From an uncultured Panacagrimonas sp. (GTDB taxonomy: Bacteria > Pseudomonadota > Gammaproteobacteria > Nevskiales > Nevskiaceae), in the NCBI GenBank assembly GCA_946481265.1, contig CAMLNE010000129.1, positions 1 through 10,501 on the forward strand: 10,501 bases of DNA, in the 5' to 3' direction. Below the pieces are notes generated by a model. That model did no database searches. It was given only the letters and a program-made list of their open reading frames with translations, and was not told the DNA's origin. Positions 1 to 6,446 of the stretch are shown here, piece after piece. Positions within the stretch are counted from its first letter, which is position 1. Each line of letters begins with the position of its first letter. The translations under genes were made by a program, and so were the position numbers.

Positions 1-130
1 CCCGTAGCACCACCAGTCGCGCCTCGCGCAACAACAGCCCGCGCTCGCTGATGCTCGCCTCCGCGCGAACGACGCGCACGAGACTCCCGCTCGCCGCCTC
101 GCCACTGCGCACAGCTAGCGCTGCCTGCAC
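1..130 (-). CDS. Possible 5' end of a divergent gene running off the left edge
   Basis: A minus-strand frame is open from inside the start of ligD to the left edge. From a GTG at 130 it would give about 43 residues, beginning VQAALAVRSGEAASG and including SISERGLLLREARLVV. It has G/C-rich third positions and many A/T second positions, as expected of coding sequence here; the plus-strand frames do not show this combination. A second possible GTG start lies at 112. No good Shine-Dalgarno sequence precedes either start and I do not recognise the product. The fragment is too short for a family call. It could also be non-coding sequence between divergent genes. Confidence 0.22.
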   Translation of the reverse strand, partial: MQAALAVRSGEAASGSLVRVVRAEASISERGLLLREARLVVLR

Positions 131-147
131 GCGGCAGGAAGGCCCGC

Positions 148-2058
148 ATGCCGGCGCTGTCCTCCCTCGATCCCCAGCTCGCCACCCTGGTCGATCGCGC
201 GCCGCCCGGCCGTGAGTGGCTCTACGAGGTCAAGTTCGATGGCTATCGCATGCTCGCCCGCCTCGACGGCGGGCGGGTGGCGCTGCGCTCGCGCAACGGC
301 CTGGACTGGACCGCCACGCTGCCCGGCATCGCCGCGGCGCTCGAGACGCTCGCGGCAGACCAGGCCATCGTCGATGGCGAGCTGTGCTATGTCGACGACG
401 CCGGCCGCAGCGACTTCCAGAAACTTCAGAACCACATGCCGCGCGGCAGGAGCGGCGGCACGCCGTCGCCTCGGCTGATGTACTTCATCTTCGACCTGCT
501 GTTCTGCGACGGCCGCGACCTGCGCGCCGAGCCCCTGCTGGAGCGCAAGCTGCTGCTGCGCAGCCTGCTCGGCGCCAAGCCGGCGCGGCCACTGGCCTAC
601 AGCGACCATCTCGATGGCGACGGTGCCACCGCCTTCCTGCAGGCCTGCCGCGCCGGGCTCGAAGGCCTGATCGCCAAGCGGCGTGACGCGCCCTACCGCG
701 AGGGACGCGGCCGCGACTGGCTAAAGCTGAAGTGCCAGAAGCGCCAGGAGTTCGTGATCGTCGGCATGATCCGCACGCCCGGCAGCCGACAGGGCTTCCG
801 CTCGCTGGTGCTGGGCCTGCGCGAGGACAACGGCAAGCTGCGCTTCGCCGGGCGCGTCGGCACCGGCTTCTCGCAGGCGTCGCTGCGCGATCTGGCGGCG
901 CGCCTGGCCAAGCGCGTGTCCGACCGCTCGCCGCTGGAGAATCCGCCGCGCCTGGCCGGCGTCACCTGGGTCAGGCCGGACCTGGTCTGCGAGGTCGAAT
1001 ACACCGAGCTCACCGCCGAGGGCTCCCTGCGCCATCCCTCGTTCCAGGGCCTGCGCGAGGACAAGCCGGCCACGCAGGTGAAGCAGGAAAGACCGGTGCC
1101 GGTCGTGCAGGCACTCGACTCGGGCCAGCCGGCGCGCGGCGCGGGACGCAAGCCCAGCCGCGCCACCGACGACGGCGATAGCGACACTGGCGACGATCGC
1201 GACGACGCGGTGATGGGCGTGCGCATCACCCATCCCGCACGCGTGATGGACGACCGCTCGGGCGTCACCAAGCTGGAGCTGGCGCGCTACCACGAGCAGG
1301 TGATCGCGCTGTCGATGCCCTACCTGGCGAATCGGCCGCTGGCGCTGGTGCGCTGCCCGGAAGGCGGCGCGCACCAGTGCTTCTTCCAGAAGCACGTCAT
1401 GCGCGGCGCGGGGCCGCACATCATCAAGGGCCGCGCCGGCGGACAGGAAGTCCTGTTCATCGACGAGCCGGTCGGCGTGATCGAGCTGCTGCAGTTCAAC
1501 GCCATCGAGCTGCACGGCTGGGGCGCCACCATGGCCGCGCCGGGGCAGCCCGACTGGTTCGTGATCGACCTGGATCCGGATACGCAGCTGGGCTTCGCCA
1601 AGGTGGTGGAGGCGGCGCTCGAGGTGCGCGAGGCGCTCGCCAGCGTGGGCCTGGCCTCCTGGGTGAAGACCACCGGCGGCAAGGGCCTGCACGTGGTGGT
1701 GCCGCTGGAGCGCGAGGCCGGCTGGGAGGAGGTGAAGGGATTCACCCAGGCGATCGCGCGCTCGCTGGAGCAGCGCGCCCCCGATCGCTACGTGGCCACC
1801 ATGTCCAAGGCCCGGCGCGTCGGGAAGATCTTCATCGACTACCTGCGCAACGGCCAGGGCGCGACCGCGATCATCCCGTACTCGCCACGCGCGCGACCCG
1901 GCGCCACGGTGGCGATGCCGGTGGACTGGAAGGACCTGCGCGGTCTGGACCCCAAGGAGTTCAACGTGCGCAGCGTGCCGAAGTGGATCGCCAAGCGCCG
2001 CCGCGATCCCTGGCGCGATTTCCTCGACAAGCCGCAGCGCCTGCCCAGGCTGGACTAG
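148..2058 (+). CDS. ligD: ATP-dependent DNA ligase D, ligase-polymerase form without phosphoesterase domain
   Basis: LigD seals double-strand breaks with Ku in bacterial non-homologous end joining. The 636-residue protein has an adenylation domain at about 8-195: KFDG (nucleotidyl-transfer Lys29), SRNG (48-51), VDGEL (75-79), FIFDLL (113-118), LEGLIAKR (171-178) and WLKLKC (191-196). An OB-fold domain follows at about 197-305, then an acidic Asp-rich linker (about 340-353). The primase-polymerase domain spans about 357-636, with the metal-binding DLDPD (474-478), TTGGKGLHVVVPL (508-520) and IDYLRNGQGATA (563-574). The three-domain Pseudomonas form is near 840 residues; the missing part is the phosphoesterase (PE) domain. 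No plus-strand frame in the 147 upstream bases encodes one, and an in-frame stop lies at 49-51, so the absence is not a start-choice error. ATG 148 sits just before the ligase domain. Ku is not in the window; it may lie outside. Confidence 0.94.
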   Translation: MPALSSLDPQLATLVDRAPPGREWLYEVKFDGYRMLARLDGGRVALRSRNGLDWTATLPGIAAALETLAADQAIVDGELCYVDDAGRSDFQKLQNHMPRGRSGGTPSPRLMYFIFDLLFCDGRDLRAEPLLERKLLLRSLLGAKPARPLAYSDHLDGDGATAFLQACRAGLEGLIAKRRDAPYREGRGRDWLKLKCQKRQEFVIVGMIRTPGSRQGFRSLVLGLREDNGKLRFAGRVGTGFSQASLRDLAARLAKRVSDRSPLENPPRLAGVTWVRPDLVCEVEYTELTAEGSLRHPSFQGLREDKPATQVKQERPVPVVQALDSGQPARGAGRKPSRATDDGDSDTGDDRDDAVMGVRITHPARVMDDRSGVTKLELARYHEQVIALSMPYLANRPLALVRCPEGGAHQCFFQKHVMRGAGPHIIKGRAGGQEVLFIDEPVGVIELLQFNAIELHGWGATMAAPGQPDWFVIDLDPDTQLGFAKVVEAALEVREALASVGLASWVKTTGGKGLHVVVPLEREAGWEEVKGFTQAIARSLEQRAPDRYVATMSKARRVGKIFIDYLRNGQGATAIIPYSPRARPGATVAMPVDWKDLRGLDPKEFNVRSVPKWIAKRRRDPWRDFLDKPQRLPRLD

Positions 2059-2089
2059 CCTTCACATACCCGGCCCGAGCCTTGCGGCT
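2047..2089. terminator. Short hairpins between the convergent ligD and cytochrome genes
   Basis: The ligD stop (2056-2058) and the cytochrome stop (2096-2098) face each other across 37 bases. Two small perfect inverted repeats lie here: AGGCT/AGCCT with a 5-base loop overlapping the ligD stop (2047-2061), and AGCC/GGCT with a TTGC loop (2078-2089). Neither is followed by a T-run, so these are weak candidates for a shared bidirectional terminator. Confidence 0.2.
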
Positions 2090-2095
2090 GGCGTG

Positions 2096-2524
2096 CTAAT
2101 CCTTCTGCGCGCCCTCGCGGACCCAGCGCTCGATCAGTTCGAGCTGCTCGGTCGGAAACGGCTTGGGCGGGTCGTACATCGGCATCGCGGTACCGCTGCC
2201 GCCGGCATCGAGGTGGGTGCCCTTGAGCTTGTGCAGCAGGTAGCTCTTGGCCGGTTCGCCGGGAGTGACGCGCGGCATGGGTGCCTGGGTGCTCGGCGCC
2301 ATGAGCGAGGCATGTGAATCGCGCCGGCCGAGGTTCAGGCCGCCGTTCTCGGCGCCGGTGACATGGCAGAACACGCACTGCGAGTCGAAGATCGGCTGCA
2401 CCTGGGTCTTGAAGCTGACCGGCGTGTCGGCGGCATGCGCCGACGGCATCAGCAGCCAGGCGGCGATGGATGCGGCCAGGGCCAGGGCGACGCTGGCCAG
2501 ACCGGCCTTGTTCTGCTCTTTCAT
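2096..2524 (-). CDS. Exported c-type cytochrome, monohaem
   Basis: This is a periplasmic electron carrier of 142 residues. The N-terminus is a Sec-type signal peptide: a charged start (MKEQNK), a hydrophobic stretch at about 8-26 and a likely cleavage after AHA (29-31). One haem site, CVFCH, lies at 50-54 within QPIFDSQCVFCH, the usual context of small cytochrome c domains. A likely axial methionine is in MPMY (114-117). The helix near the end (LELIERWVREGA) is typical of these domains. The gene begins 10 bases after the stop of the exported FAD dehydrogenase and has only a weak ribosome site, which suggests translational coupling. The natural inference is that it takes electrons from that dehydrogenase and passes them to the respiratory chain. 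The partner assignment rests on context alone. Confidence 0.9.
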   Translation of the reverse strand: MKEQNKAGLASVALALAASIAAWLLMPSAHAADTPVSFKTQVQPIFDSQCVFCHVTGAENGGLNLGRRDSHASLMAPSTQAPMPRVTPGEPAKSYLLHKLKGTHLDAGGSGTAMPMYDPPKPFPTEQLELIERWVREGAQKD

Positions 2525-2534
2525 CGTGCGGGGC

Positions 2535-4316
2535 TCATGCGGTGCGGACGGCCTCGGCGCTGGCGGCTTCGCCCGCCAGCCAGCCGTAGGTGAGTGCGGG
2601 GCCGATCGTGCCGCCGCCGGCCCAGTAGGCCTGCGCGGCCGGATGCGCCACGCAGTTGCCGGCCGCGTACAGGCCGGGAATCGGCCGGCGCTGCGCGTCG
2701 AGCACGTGACCCTTGGGATCGACCACCGGTCCGCCCTTGGTGTCCAGCGTGCCGGCGCCGAGGATCACCGCGTAGTACGGCCCCTCGCCGGCGATCGGGT
2801 GCATCGTGATATTCGGATGCGGGTTGGGCGCCTTGGCGGCATTCATGAACTGGAACGCGATCTCGATGGTCGCCTCGCCGCGCGAATAGTCAGCGTCCTT
2901 GCCGGCCGTCGCGAAGCCGTTGAAGCGCTCGATGCTGTCGCGCAGGTTCTGGACGAAGGACTTGTCCAGCGTGTAGCCGCCGGTGTGCCGCGCGATGCCG
3001 GCCAGGCGCAGCTCGATGTTGGTGGCCAGCTCGTCCAGGCTCGCGCCCTCGATGACCTGGGGCAGCTTGGCGTTCGCGGCGGGAATCGGGTCGTAGCCGG
3101 CGTAGTGTTGCGCCGTGCGCGCGTCCCAGATCATGAATCCGAACAGGTTCGGATACTCGGCGCGCACCGGGTCCCAGGTGAAATGCGTCTGCGTGCGCTC
3201 GTTGTACTGGATCTTCTCGTTGACGAACCGGCGCCCGTAGCGGTTGACCTGGATCATGCTGTCGCCCGGTGTCGACCAGACGTCGACCGGCACGCTGCGC
3301 GTCTTGAGCGCGACCTCGACCGGGACCTGGCCCCACCAGGCGTGGCCCATGTTGCCGAGCACGGCGCCGGCGCGCGTGGCGATGTTGATGAAATCGCCGG
3401 TGCTGCCGGGTGCGGCGCAACCGCCCCAGATGTGGCCGCGCAGGTGCTCGCGCGCAAGCACCGGATCGTGCGTGAAGCCACCGGTGCAGAAGATCACGCC
3501 CTTGCGCGCGCGGAACCGCACCGGCGCATCGTCGCCACGATCCACGCTCAATCCCACCACGGCACCGTCGGCGTTGCGGATGACATCGAGCACCTTGTGA
3601 TCGAGCAGCAGCTGGGCCGGCTTCTTGTCCAGGCCCCTGGCCAGCTGCTGGACCAGCGCCGGACCGGCGCCGCCGTTCTTCGGCCACACCACCAGGTCGG
3701 GATTGCCGCTGACATCCGGCACCAGCGAGCGGCCACGCCGCACCTTGTTCTCCGGCAGGTCGGAGTAGTAGTCGGGATAGGCCTTGTCTTCCCAGGTCAG
3801 CCAGGGCATCGGCTTGAGGCCGGTGCTCTTGCCGAGCGCCTCGAGCACCTTGTCGCCGTTGTCGTAGAACGTGGCGAGCAGGTCGAACTCGGCCTGGCTC
3901 AGGCCCAGCAGGGGATCGTCGGCCACGTAGCGCGTCGGGTGCGACAGGCGCGCCATGTAGCGCAGCGCATCGAGGCGCTCGTCGGCCACGCCCTGGCTTT
4001 TGAGGTAGCCGTTGTTGGGAATCCAGAACACGCCGCCGGACTTGGCGGTGGTGCCACCCTGGAACGGCATCTTCTCCAGCAGGATCACGCTGGCGCCCTT
4101 GCCCACCGCGGCCAGGGCCGCGGCCAGTCCGGCGGCGCCGGAGCCGACGATCAGCACGTCGGCCTCGCCCGCCCAGCTGGCTTCGCCTGCGGTTCCGGCG
4201 GCCGAAGCGGACAGCGGAATCAAGGAGGCGGCAGAACCCGCCGCCAGGCCCTTGAGGACCGCGCGCCGCGAGGCCAGGCGCGCAGCGCCGGATGCGGAGG
4301 AGTTGGATCGCGTCAC
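2535..4316 (-). CDS. Tat-exported FAD-dependent dehydrogenase, ketosteroid dehydrogenase/fumarate reductase family
   Basis: This 593-residue flavoprotein belongs to the FAD_binding_2 group (3-ketosteroid dehydrogenases, soluble fumarate reductases and relatives). A twin-arginine signal, SRRAVLK (16-22), precedes a hydrophobic stretch and an ASA cleavage site near 39, so export as a folded flavoprotein is likely. The FAD-binding fold starts at 53 with VGSGAAG (57-63) and LLEK (79-82), then GGTTAKSGG (87-95) and WIPNN (98-102). The C-terminal FAD segment GLYAAGN is followed by AYWAGGGTIGPA. Here Tyr564 and Gly568 match the spacing of the Tyr-Gly pair of ketosteroid delta-1-dehydrogenase (YPGPG). 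This suggests dehydrogenation beside a carbonyl in a ring, but does not prove a steroid substrate. The cytochrome gene follows at 10 bases and is the probable electron acceptor. Start is GTG with a good ribosome site. Confidence 0.88.
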   Translation of the reverse strand: MTRSNSSASGAARLASRRAVLKGLAAGSAASLIPLSASAAGTAGEASWAGEADVLIVGSGAAGLAAALAAVGKGASVILLEKMPFQGGTTAKSGGVFWIPNNGYLKSQGVADERLDALRYMARLSHPTRYVADDPLLGLSQAEFDLLATFYDNGDKVLEALGKSTGLKPMPWLTWEDKAYPDYYSDLPENKVRRGRSLVPDVSGNPDLVVWPKNGGAGPALVQQLARGLDKKPAQLLLDHKVLDVIRNADGAVVGLSVDRGDDAPVRFRARKGVIFCTGGFTHDPVLAREHLRGHIWGGCAAPGSTGDFINIATRAGAVLGNMGHAWWGQVPVEVALKTRSVPVDVWSTPGDSMIQVNRYGRRFVNEKIQYNERTQTHFTWDPVRAEYPNLFGFMIWDARTAQHYAGYDPIPAANAKLPQVIEGASLDELATNIELRLAGIARHTGGYTLDKSFVQNLRDSIERFNGFATAGKDADYSRGEATIEIAFQFMNAAKAPNPHPNITMHPIAGEGPYYAVILGAGTLDTKGGPVVDPKGHVLDAQRRPIPGLYAAGNCVAHPAAQAYWAGGGTIGPALTYGWLAGEAASAEAVRTA

Positions 4317-4323
4317 TGGAAAT

Positions 4324-4328
4324 CTCCT
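4324..4328 (-). promoter_or_regulatory. Ribosome binding site fixing the GTG start of the FAD dehydrogenase
   Basis: AGGAG on the minus strand, seven bases before the GTG at 4316. It supports this start, which includes the full twin-arginine signal peptide. Confidence 0.75.
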
Positions 4329-4345
4329 TGAGGCTTCGATCTTCG

Positions 4346-4372
4346 GCTCCGTGATCGGAGCTGCTGGTTATA
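4346..4372 (-). promoter_or_regulatory. Candidate -10 element and leader hairpin before the FAD dehydrogenase
   Basis: The 132-base gap between the oxygenase stop and the dehydrogenase start contains TATAAC on the minus strand (4367-4372), five of six bases matching the sigma-70 -10 consensus in otherwise G/C-rich DNA. No convincing -35 lies 16-18 bases upstream. Just inside the predicted transcript is a perfect 6-base-pair hairpin, GCTCCG-TGAT-CGGAGC (4346-4361), ending about 17 bases before the ribosome site. The last two genes may therefore have their own promoter in addition to read-through. Confidence 0.35.
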
Positions 4373-4448
4373 GGTGCCGGGCGACCGCATCGGCCTGCCC
4401 GGCGGTGCGACGGACCGGCCCATCACCGAAGGCGGTCGGCGGCGCCGC

Positions 4449-5729
4449 TTACTTCAGTGCGTCGGCGACCTTGTCGGCTGCCATCCACTTGTCGAGCACG
4501 TGCAGGTTGTGGCGGATCAGCATCTCCGCGTCCTGCAGGATCATGTGGTCCTTGGCACGCGACTCCAGTCCCTGCTGGATACGCTCGCAGTTGGTGACGT
4601 CCTCCAGCACCACCTCGGCCCAGCGGCAGGCGTAGTGCTCGAGCTGCAGGCGATGGCGGATCGAGGCGGTCTTCGGGATGAAGATGCGCAGGGTCCAGTG
4701 CGTGCGGTCGTAGGCCACCGGCCAGAACTCGTGGGTCCAGAAGCCGCCGGTCGAGTAGTCGATGTTGAAGTTCGGGAAGATCCAGGTGACATCCGCCGAC
4801 CAGTTCGGGTTCTTGGTCGGGTTGATCGCCGGGTGCGCGGCCAGCGCCCGTGCGTTCTCCGCCGAGTCGCCGCCGAGCACGCCGCCGGTGTCCTGGATGT
4901 AGACCAGGCGCTCGACCTTTGATGCCGGGGCCGGCACGTAGGTCGGGTTGCCGTAAGCCGAGAAATGTCGGTGGATGCCGTGCGCGCGCGCGCTCAGCGG
5001 CCGCGCGTAGCGGTTGTCCTCGGGGTGCGCGAAGCCGGGCGCCAGCGTGGCCGGGTGCAGCGAGGGCACGTGGTAGGGCTCGGCGAAGGCGTCCGCGATG
5101 AGCTTCCAATTGGCCTTGAAGTCGGCCTGGATGACGATCGTCTCGTCGAGGTTGAAGTACGGGATGCCGGCGTAGGTGCGGCCGAACGGCCCGAGGAACT
5201 CGGCGAGCGAGACCTCCGGCTTCTTCTGCAGGTTGATGAAGATGAAGCCTTCCCAGACGTCGCAGGCCACCGGCGTCAGGCCGCAGCTCTTCTTGTCGAC
5301 GTCGAAGAAATGCTTCTGGTCCGGGATGCCGGCCAGTTCGCCGTCGTCCGTCCGGTAGGACCAGTTGTGATAGCGGCACACCAGGCGCTCGGCCTTGCCG
5401 CAGGACTGGTTCACCACCAGATTGCCGCGATGGCTGCACACGTTGTGGAAGGCGCGCACCTTGCCGTCCTTGCCGCGCGTGACCAGGATCGAGGCCTTGC
5501 AGACCTCGATCTGCTTGACGAAGAAGCTGTGCGTCTCGGGCAGCTGCTCGATGCGGCCCGCGTACAGCCAGGCACGCCTGAAGACGCGCTCGCGCTCACG
5601 CTCGAAGAACTCGGGCGAGCGGTACGGCTCCACCGAGACCGGTCCGGTCGACAGGCCGGCGTCGAGCGTGAAGCACTCCTCGGCGATGACGTGACGCGGC
5701 GGCGCGGGTGGATTCATGACTGCGCTCAT
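4449..5729 (-). CDS. Rieske non-haem iron ring-hydroxylating oxygenase, alpha subunit
   Basis: This is the catalytic subunit of an oxygenase that inserts oxygen into an aromatic or related ring using electrons from a ferredoxin/reductase. The 426-residue protein has an N-terminal Rieske [2Fe-2S] domain with ligands Cys98-x-His100 and Cys118-x2-His121 (CSHRG and CRYHNWSY). The catalytic domain has the mononuclear iron motif DAFAEPYHVPSLH, with His220 and His225 as ligands and Asp213 as the likely bridge between the two centres. The third iron ligand is probably Asp377 in LEDVTNCERIQQGL. All expected metal ligands are present, so the enzyme should be active. No beta subunit, ferredoxin or reductase gene lies nearby, so it is probably an alpha-only enzyme fed by electron carriers encoded elsewhere. 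It starts 13 bases after the preceding 122-residue gene. Substrate cannot be read from sequence. Confidence 0.93.
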   Translation of the reverse strand: MSAVMNPPAPPRHVIAEECFTLDAGLSTGPVSVEPYRSPEFFERERERVFRRAWLYAGRIEQLPETHSFFVKQIEVCKASILVTRGKDGKVRAFHNVCSHRGNLVVNQSCGKAERLVCRYHNWSYRTDDGELAGIPDQKHFFDVDKKSCGLTPVACDVWEGFIFINLQKKPEVSLAEFLGPFGRTYAGIPYFNLDETIVIQADFKANWKLIADAFAEPYHVPSLHPATLAPGFAHPEDNRYARPLSARAHGIHRHFSAYGNPTYVPAPASKVERLVYIQDTGGVLGGDSAENARALAAHPAINPTKNPNWSADVTWIFPNFNIDYSTGGFWTHEFWPVAYDRTHWTLRIFIPKTASIRHRLQLEHYACRWAEVVLEDVTNCERIQQGLESRAKDHMILQDAEMLIRHNLHVLDKWMAADKVADALK

Positions 5730-5738
5730 CTTCAGCTT

Positions 5739-5744
5739 CTCCTC
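5739..5744 (-). promoter_or_regulatory. Ribosome binding site fixing the oxygenase start
   Basis: GAGGAG on the minus strand, nine bases before ATG 5729. It favours that start over the in-frame ATG four codons later, and it overlaps the stop codon of the preceding gene, consistent with coupled translation. Confidence 0.75.
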
Positions 5745-6111
5745 AGATCCGGCCGCCGTGCGGCCAAGGTCCCTGCGTGATGCGAACCGCGCTGGGCCAG
5801 GTCGAATCGAATGCCCGCGGCTGGCCGTGCATCTCCACCGCGATTGCGGCGTGGTTCATGGCCAGCAGCAGCTTGAACAGGCGCTCGGCATCCGCCGGCA
5901 TGCTGTCCAGCTCGAACTGCTCGAGATGGGCGATGCCCTCCTCGGCGCGCGGCACGATGGCGTCGTAGAAAGCCTGGATGTCTTCCATCTGCGCCGTCGA
6001 ACGCGCCGCGCGCCGGGCGTCGTTGGTGTCATGCACCCAGTAGGCGACGAAGGGCTCGAGCGCCTCGAATCCGGCCGGCAGCGAGGGGTCCGCGGTCTTG
6101 CGCGTGTTCAT
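5743..6111 (-). CDS. Small protein of unknown function associated with the Rieske oxygenase
   Basis: A soluble 122-residue protein with no signal peptide, membrane segment or cysteine. It appears mostly helical. Visible blocks are LEPFVAYWV (18-26), an Arg-rich stretch (DARRAAR, 31-37), MEDIQAFYDAIVPRAEEGIAHLEQF (42-66), ERLFKLLLAMNHAAIAVEMHGQP (76-98) and a Pro/Trp/Gly-rich C-terminus. It resembles short uncharacterised proteins that I recall beside ring-hydroxylating oxygenases in other proteobacteria, but I know no established function. Its ATG overlaps the tautomerase stop in an ATGA junction and its stop overlaps the oxygenase ribosome site, so it is co-translated with both. This suggests it works at the oxygenase step, perhaps as an accessory or stabilising subunit; that role is inference only. 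The ribosome site is weak, consistent with coupling. Confidence 0.85.
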   Translation of the reverse strand: MNTRKTADPSLPAGFEALEPFVAYWVHDTNDARRAARSTAQMEDIQAFYDAIVPRAEEGIAHLEQFELDSMPADAERLFKLLLAMNHAAIAVEMHGQPRAFDSTWPSAVRITQGPWPHGGRI

Positions 6112-6377
6112 TCGACGCTCACTGCGTTGCGTGGAGCCGCGACTTTGGCGCCGTTGCCCGCGTGCGCACTGCCGTTGCCGCGCTGCTGCAGCGGCTGCTC
6201 GCCGACGCTGGTGCCGGCGACGGCGAAGTGCTCGGGCTGCATCTCGTTGATCATGATGCGCACCGACTCGCGCTTCACGCCCAGCGAGTCCACCAGCGCA
6301 TCGGTCACTGCCGCGATCATCGCGCGCTTCTGCGCGGTGCTGCGGCCTTCCAGCATGTTCACCTGAATGATCGGCAT
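6108..6377 (-). CDS. 4-oxalocrotonate tautomerase-family enzyme with C-terminal extension
   Basis: Enzymes of this family interconvert enol and keto forms of 2-oxo acids in aromatic ring-cleavage pathways, using the amino-terminal proline as acid/base. After removal of Met the protein begins PIIQVNMLEGR. It keeps Pro1, Arg11, Arg39 (in ESVRIMINEM) and Phe50 (HF), the key positions of 4-oxalocrotonate tautomerase. At 89 residues it is longer than the usual ~62: residues from about 62 on (QPLQQRGNGSAHAGNGAKV and beyond) are a Gly/Ala/Asn-rich tail of no known fold. The start is fixed by AGGAG six bases upstream and by the need for proline right after Met; a longer in-frame reading would bury the catalytic proline. 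It is the first gene of the leftward operon and overlaps the next by 4 bases. The exact substrate is unknown. Confidence 0.92.
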   Translation of the reverse strand: MPIIQVNMLEGRSTAQKRAMIAAVTDALVDSLGVKRESVRIMINEMQPEHFAVAGTSVGEQPLQQRGNGSAHAGNGAKVAAPRNAVSVE

Positions 6378-6383
6378 GCGCGT

Positions 6384-6388
6384 CTCCT
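6384..6388 (-). promoter_or_regulatory. Ribosome binding site fixing the tautomerase start
   Basis: AGGAG on the minus strand, six bases before ATG 6377. It rules out longer in-frame starts upstream and leaves proline as the second residue. Confidence 0.75.
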
Positions 6389-6415
6389 GTCGCTCGCTCG
6401 TTCTGATCTGCATCG

Positions 6416-6446
6416 AGGGTAGGTCTGCACTTGCGCCAGCGTCCAA
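6416..6446 (-). promoter_or_regulatory. Candidate promoter of the tautomerase-oxygenase operon
   Basis: On the minus strand TTGGAC (6441-6446) could be the -35 and TACCCT (6416-6421) a poor -10, spaced 19 bases. The -35 shares its first base with the activation half-site of the LysR operator. A weak promoter touching the activator site is typical of LysR-activated genes. The predicted leader is about 30 bases. Confidence 0.45.

Noticed and set aside
1..51. The end of a Ku gene upstream of ligD
   Set aside because: A plus-strand frame ends at a TGA at 49-51 with the tail PVAPPVAPRATTARAR, which is vaguely like basic Ku tails. Sixteen codons of low-complexity sequence with poor third-position G/C cannot support this.
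721..1692. A 323-codon open frame on the minus strand
   Set aside because: It is antisense to the ligase and polymerase domains of LigD, has a low-complexity translation and shows no motif.
2247..4331. A 694-codon open frame on the plus strand
   Set aside because: It lies opposite the FAD dehydrogenase and cytochrome genes, which have clear motifs, signal peptides and a ribosome site. Its translation is rich in Arg/Ala/Gly/His/Val without any domain. Long antisense frames are common in G/C-rich DNA.
4965..5780. A 271-codon open frame on the plus strand
   Set aside because: It is antisense to the Rieske oxygenase, whose metal ligands are all intact.
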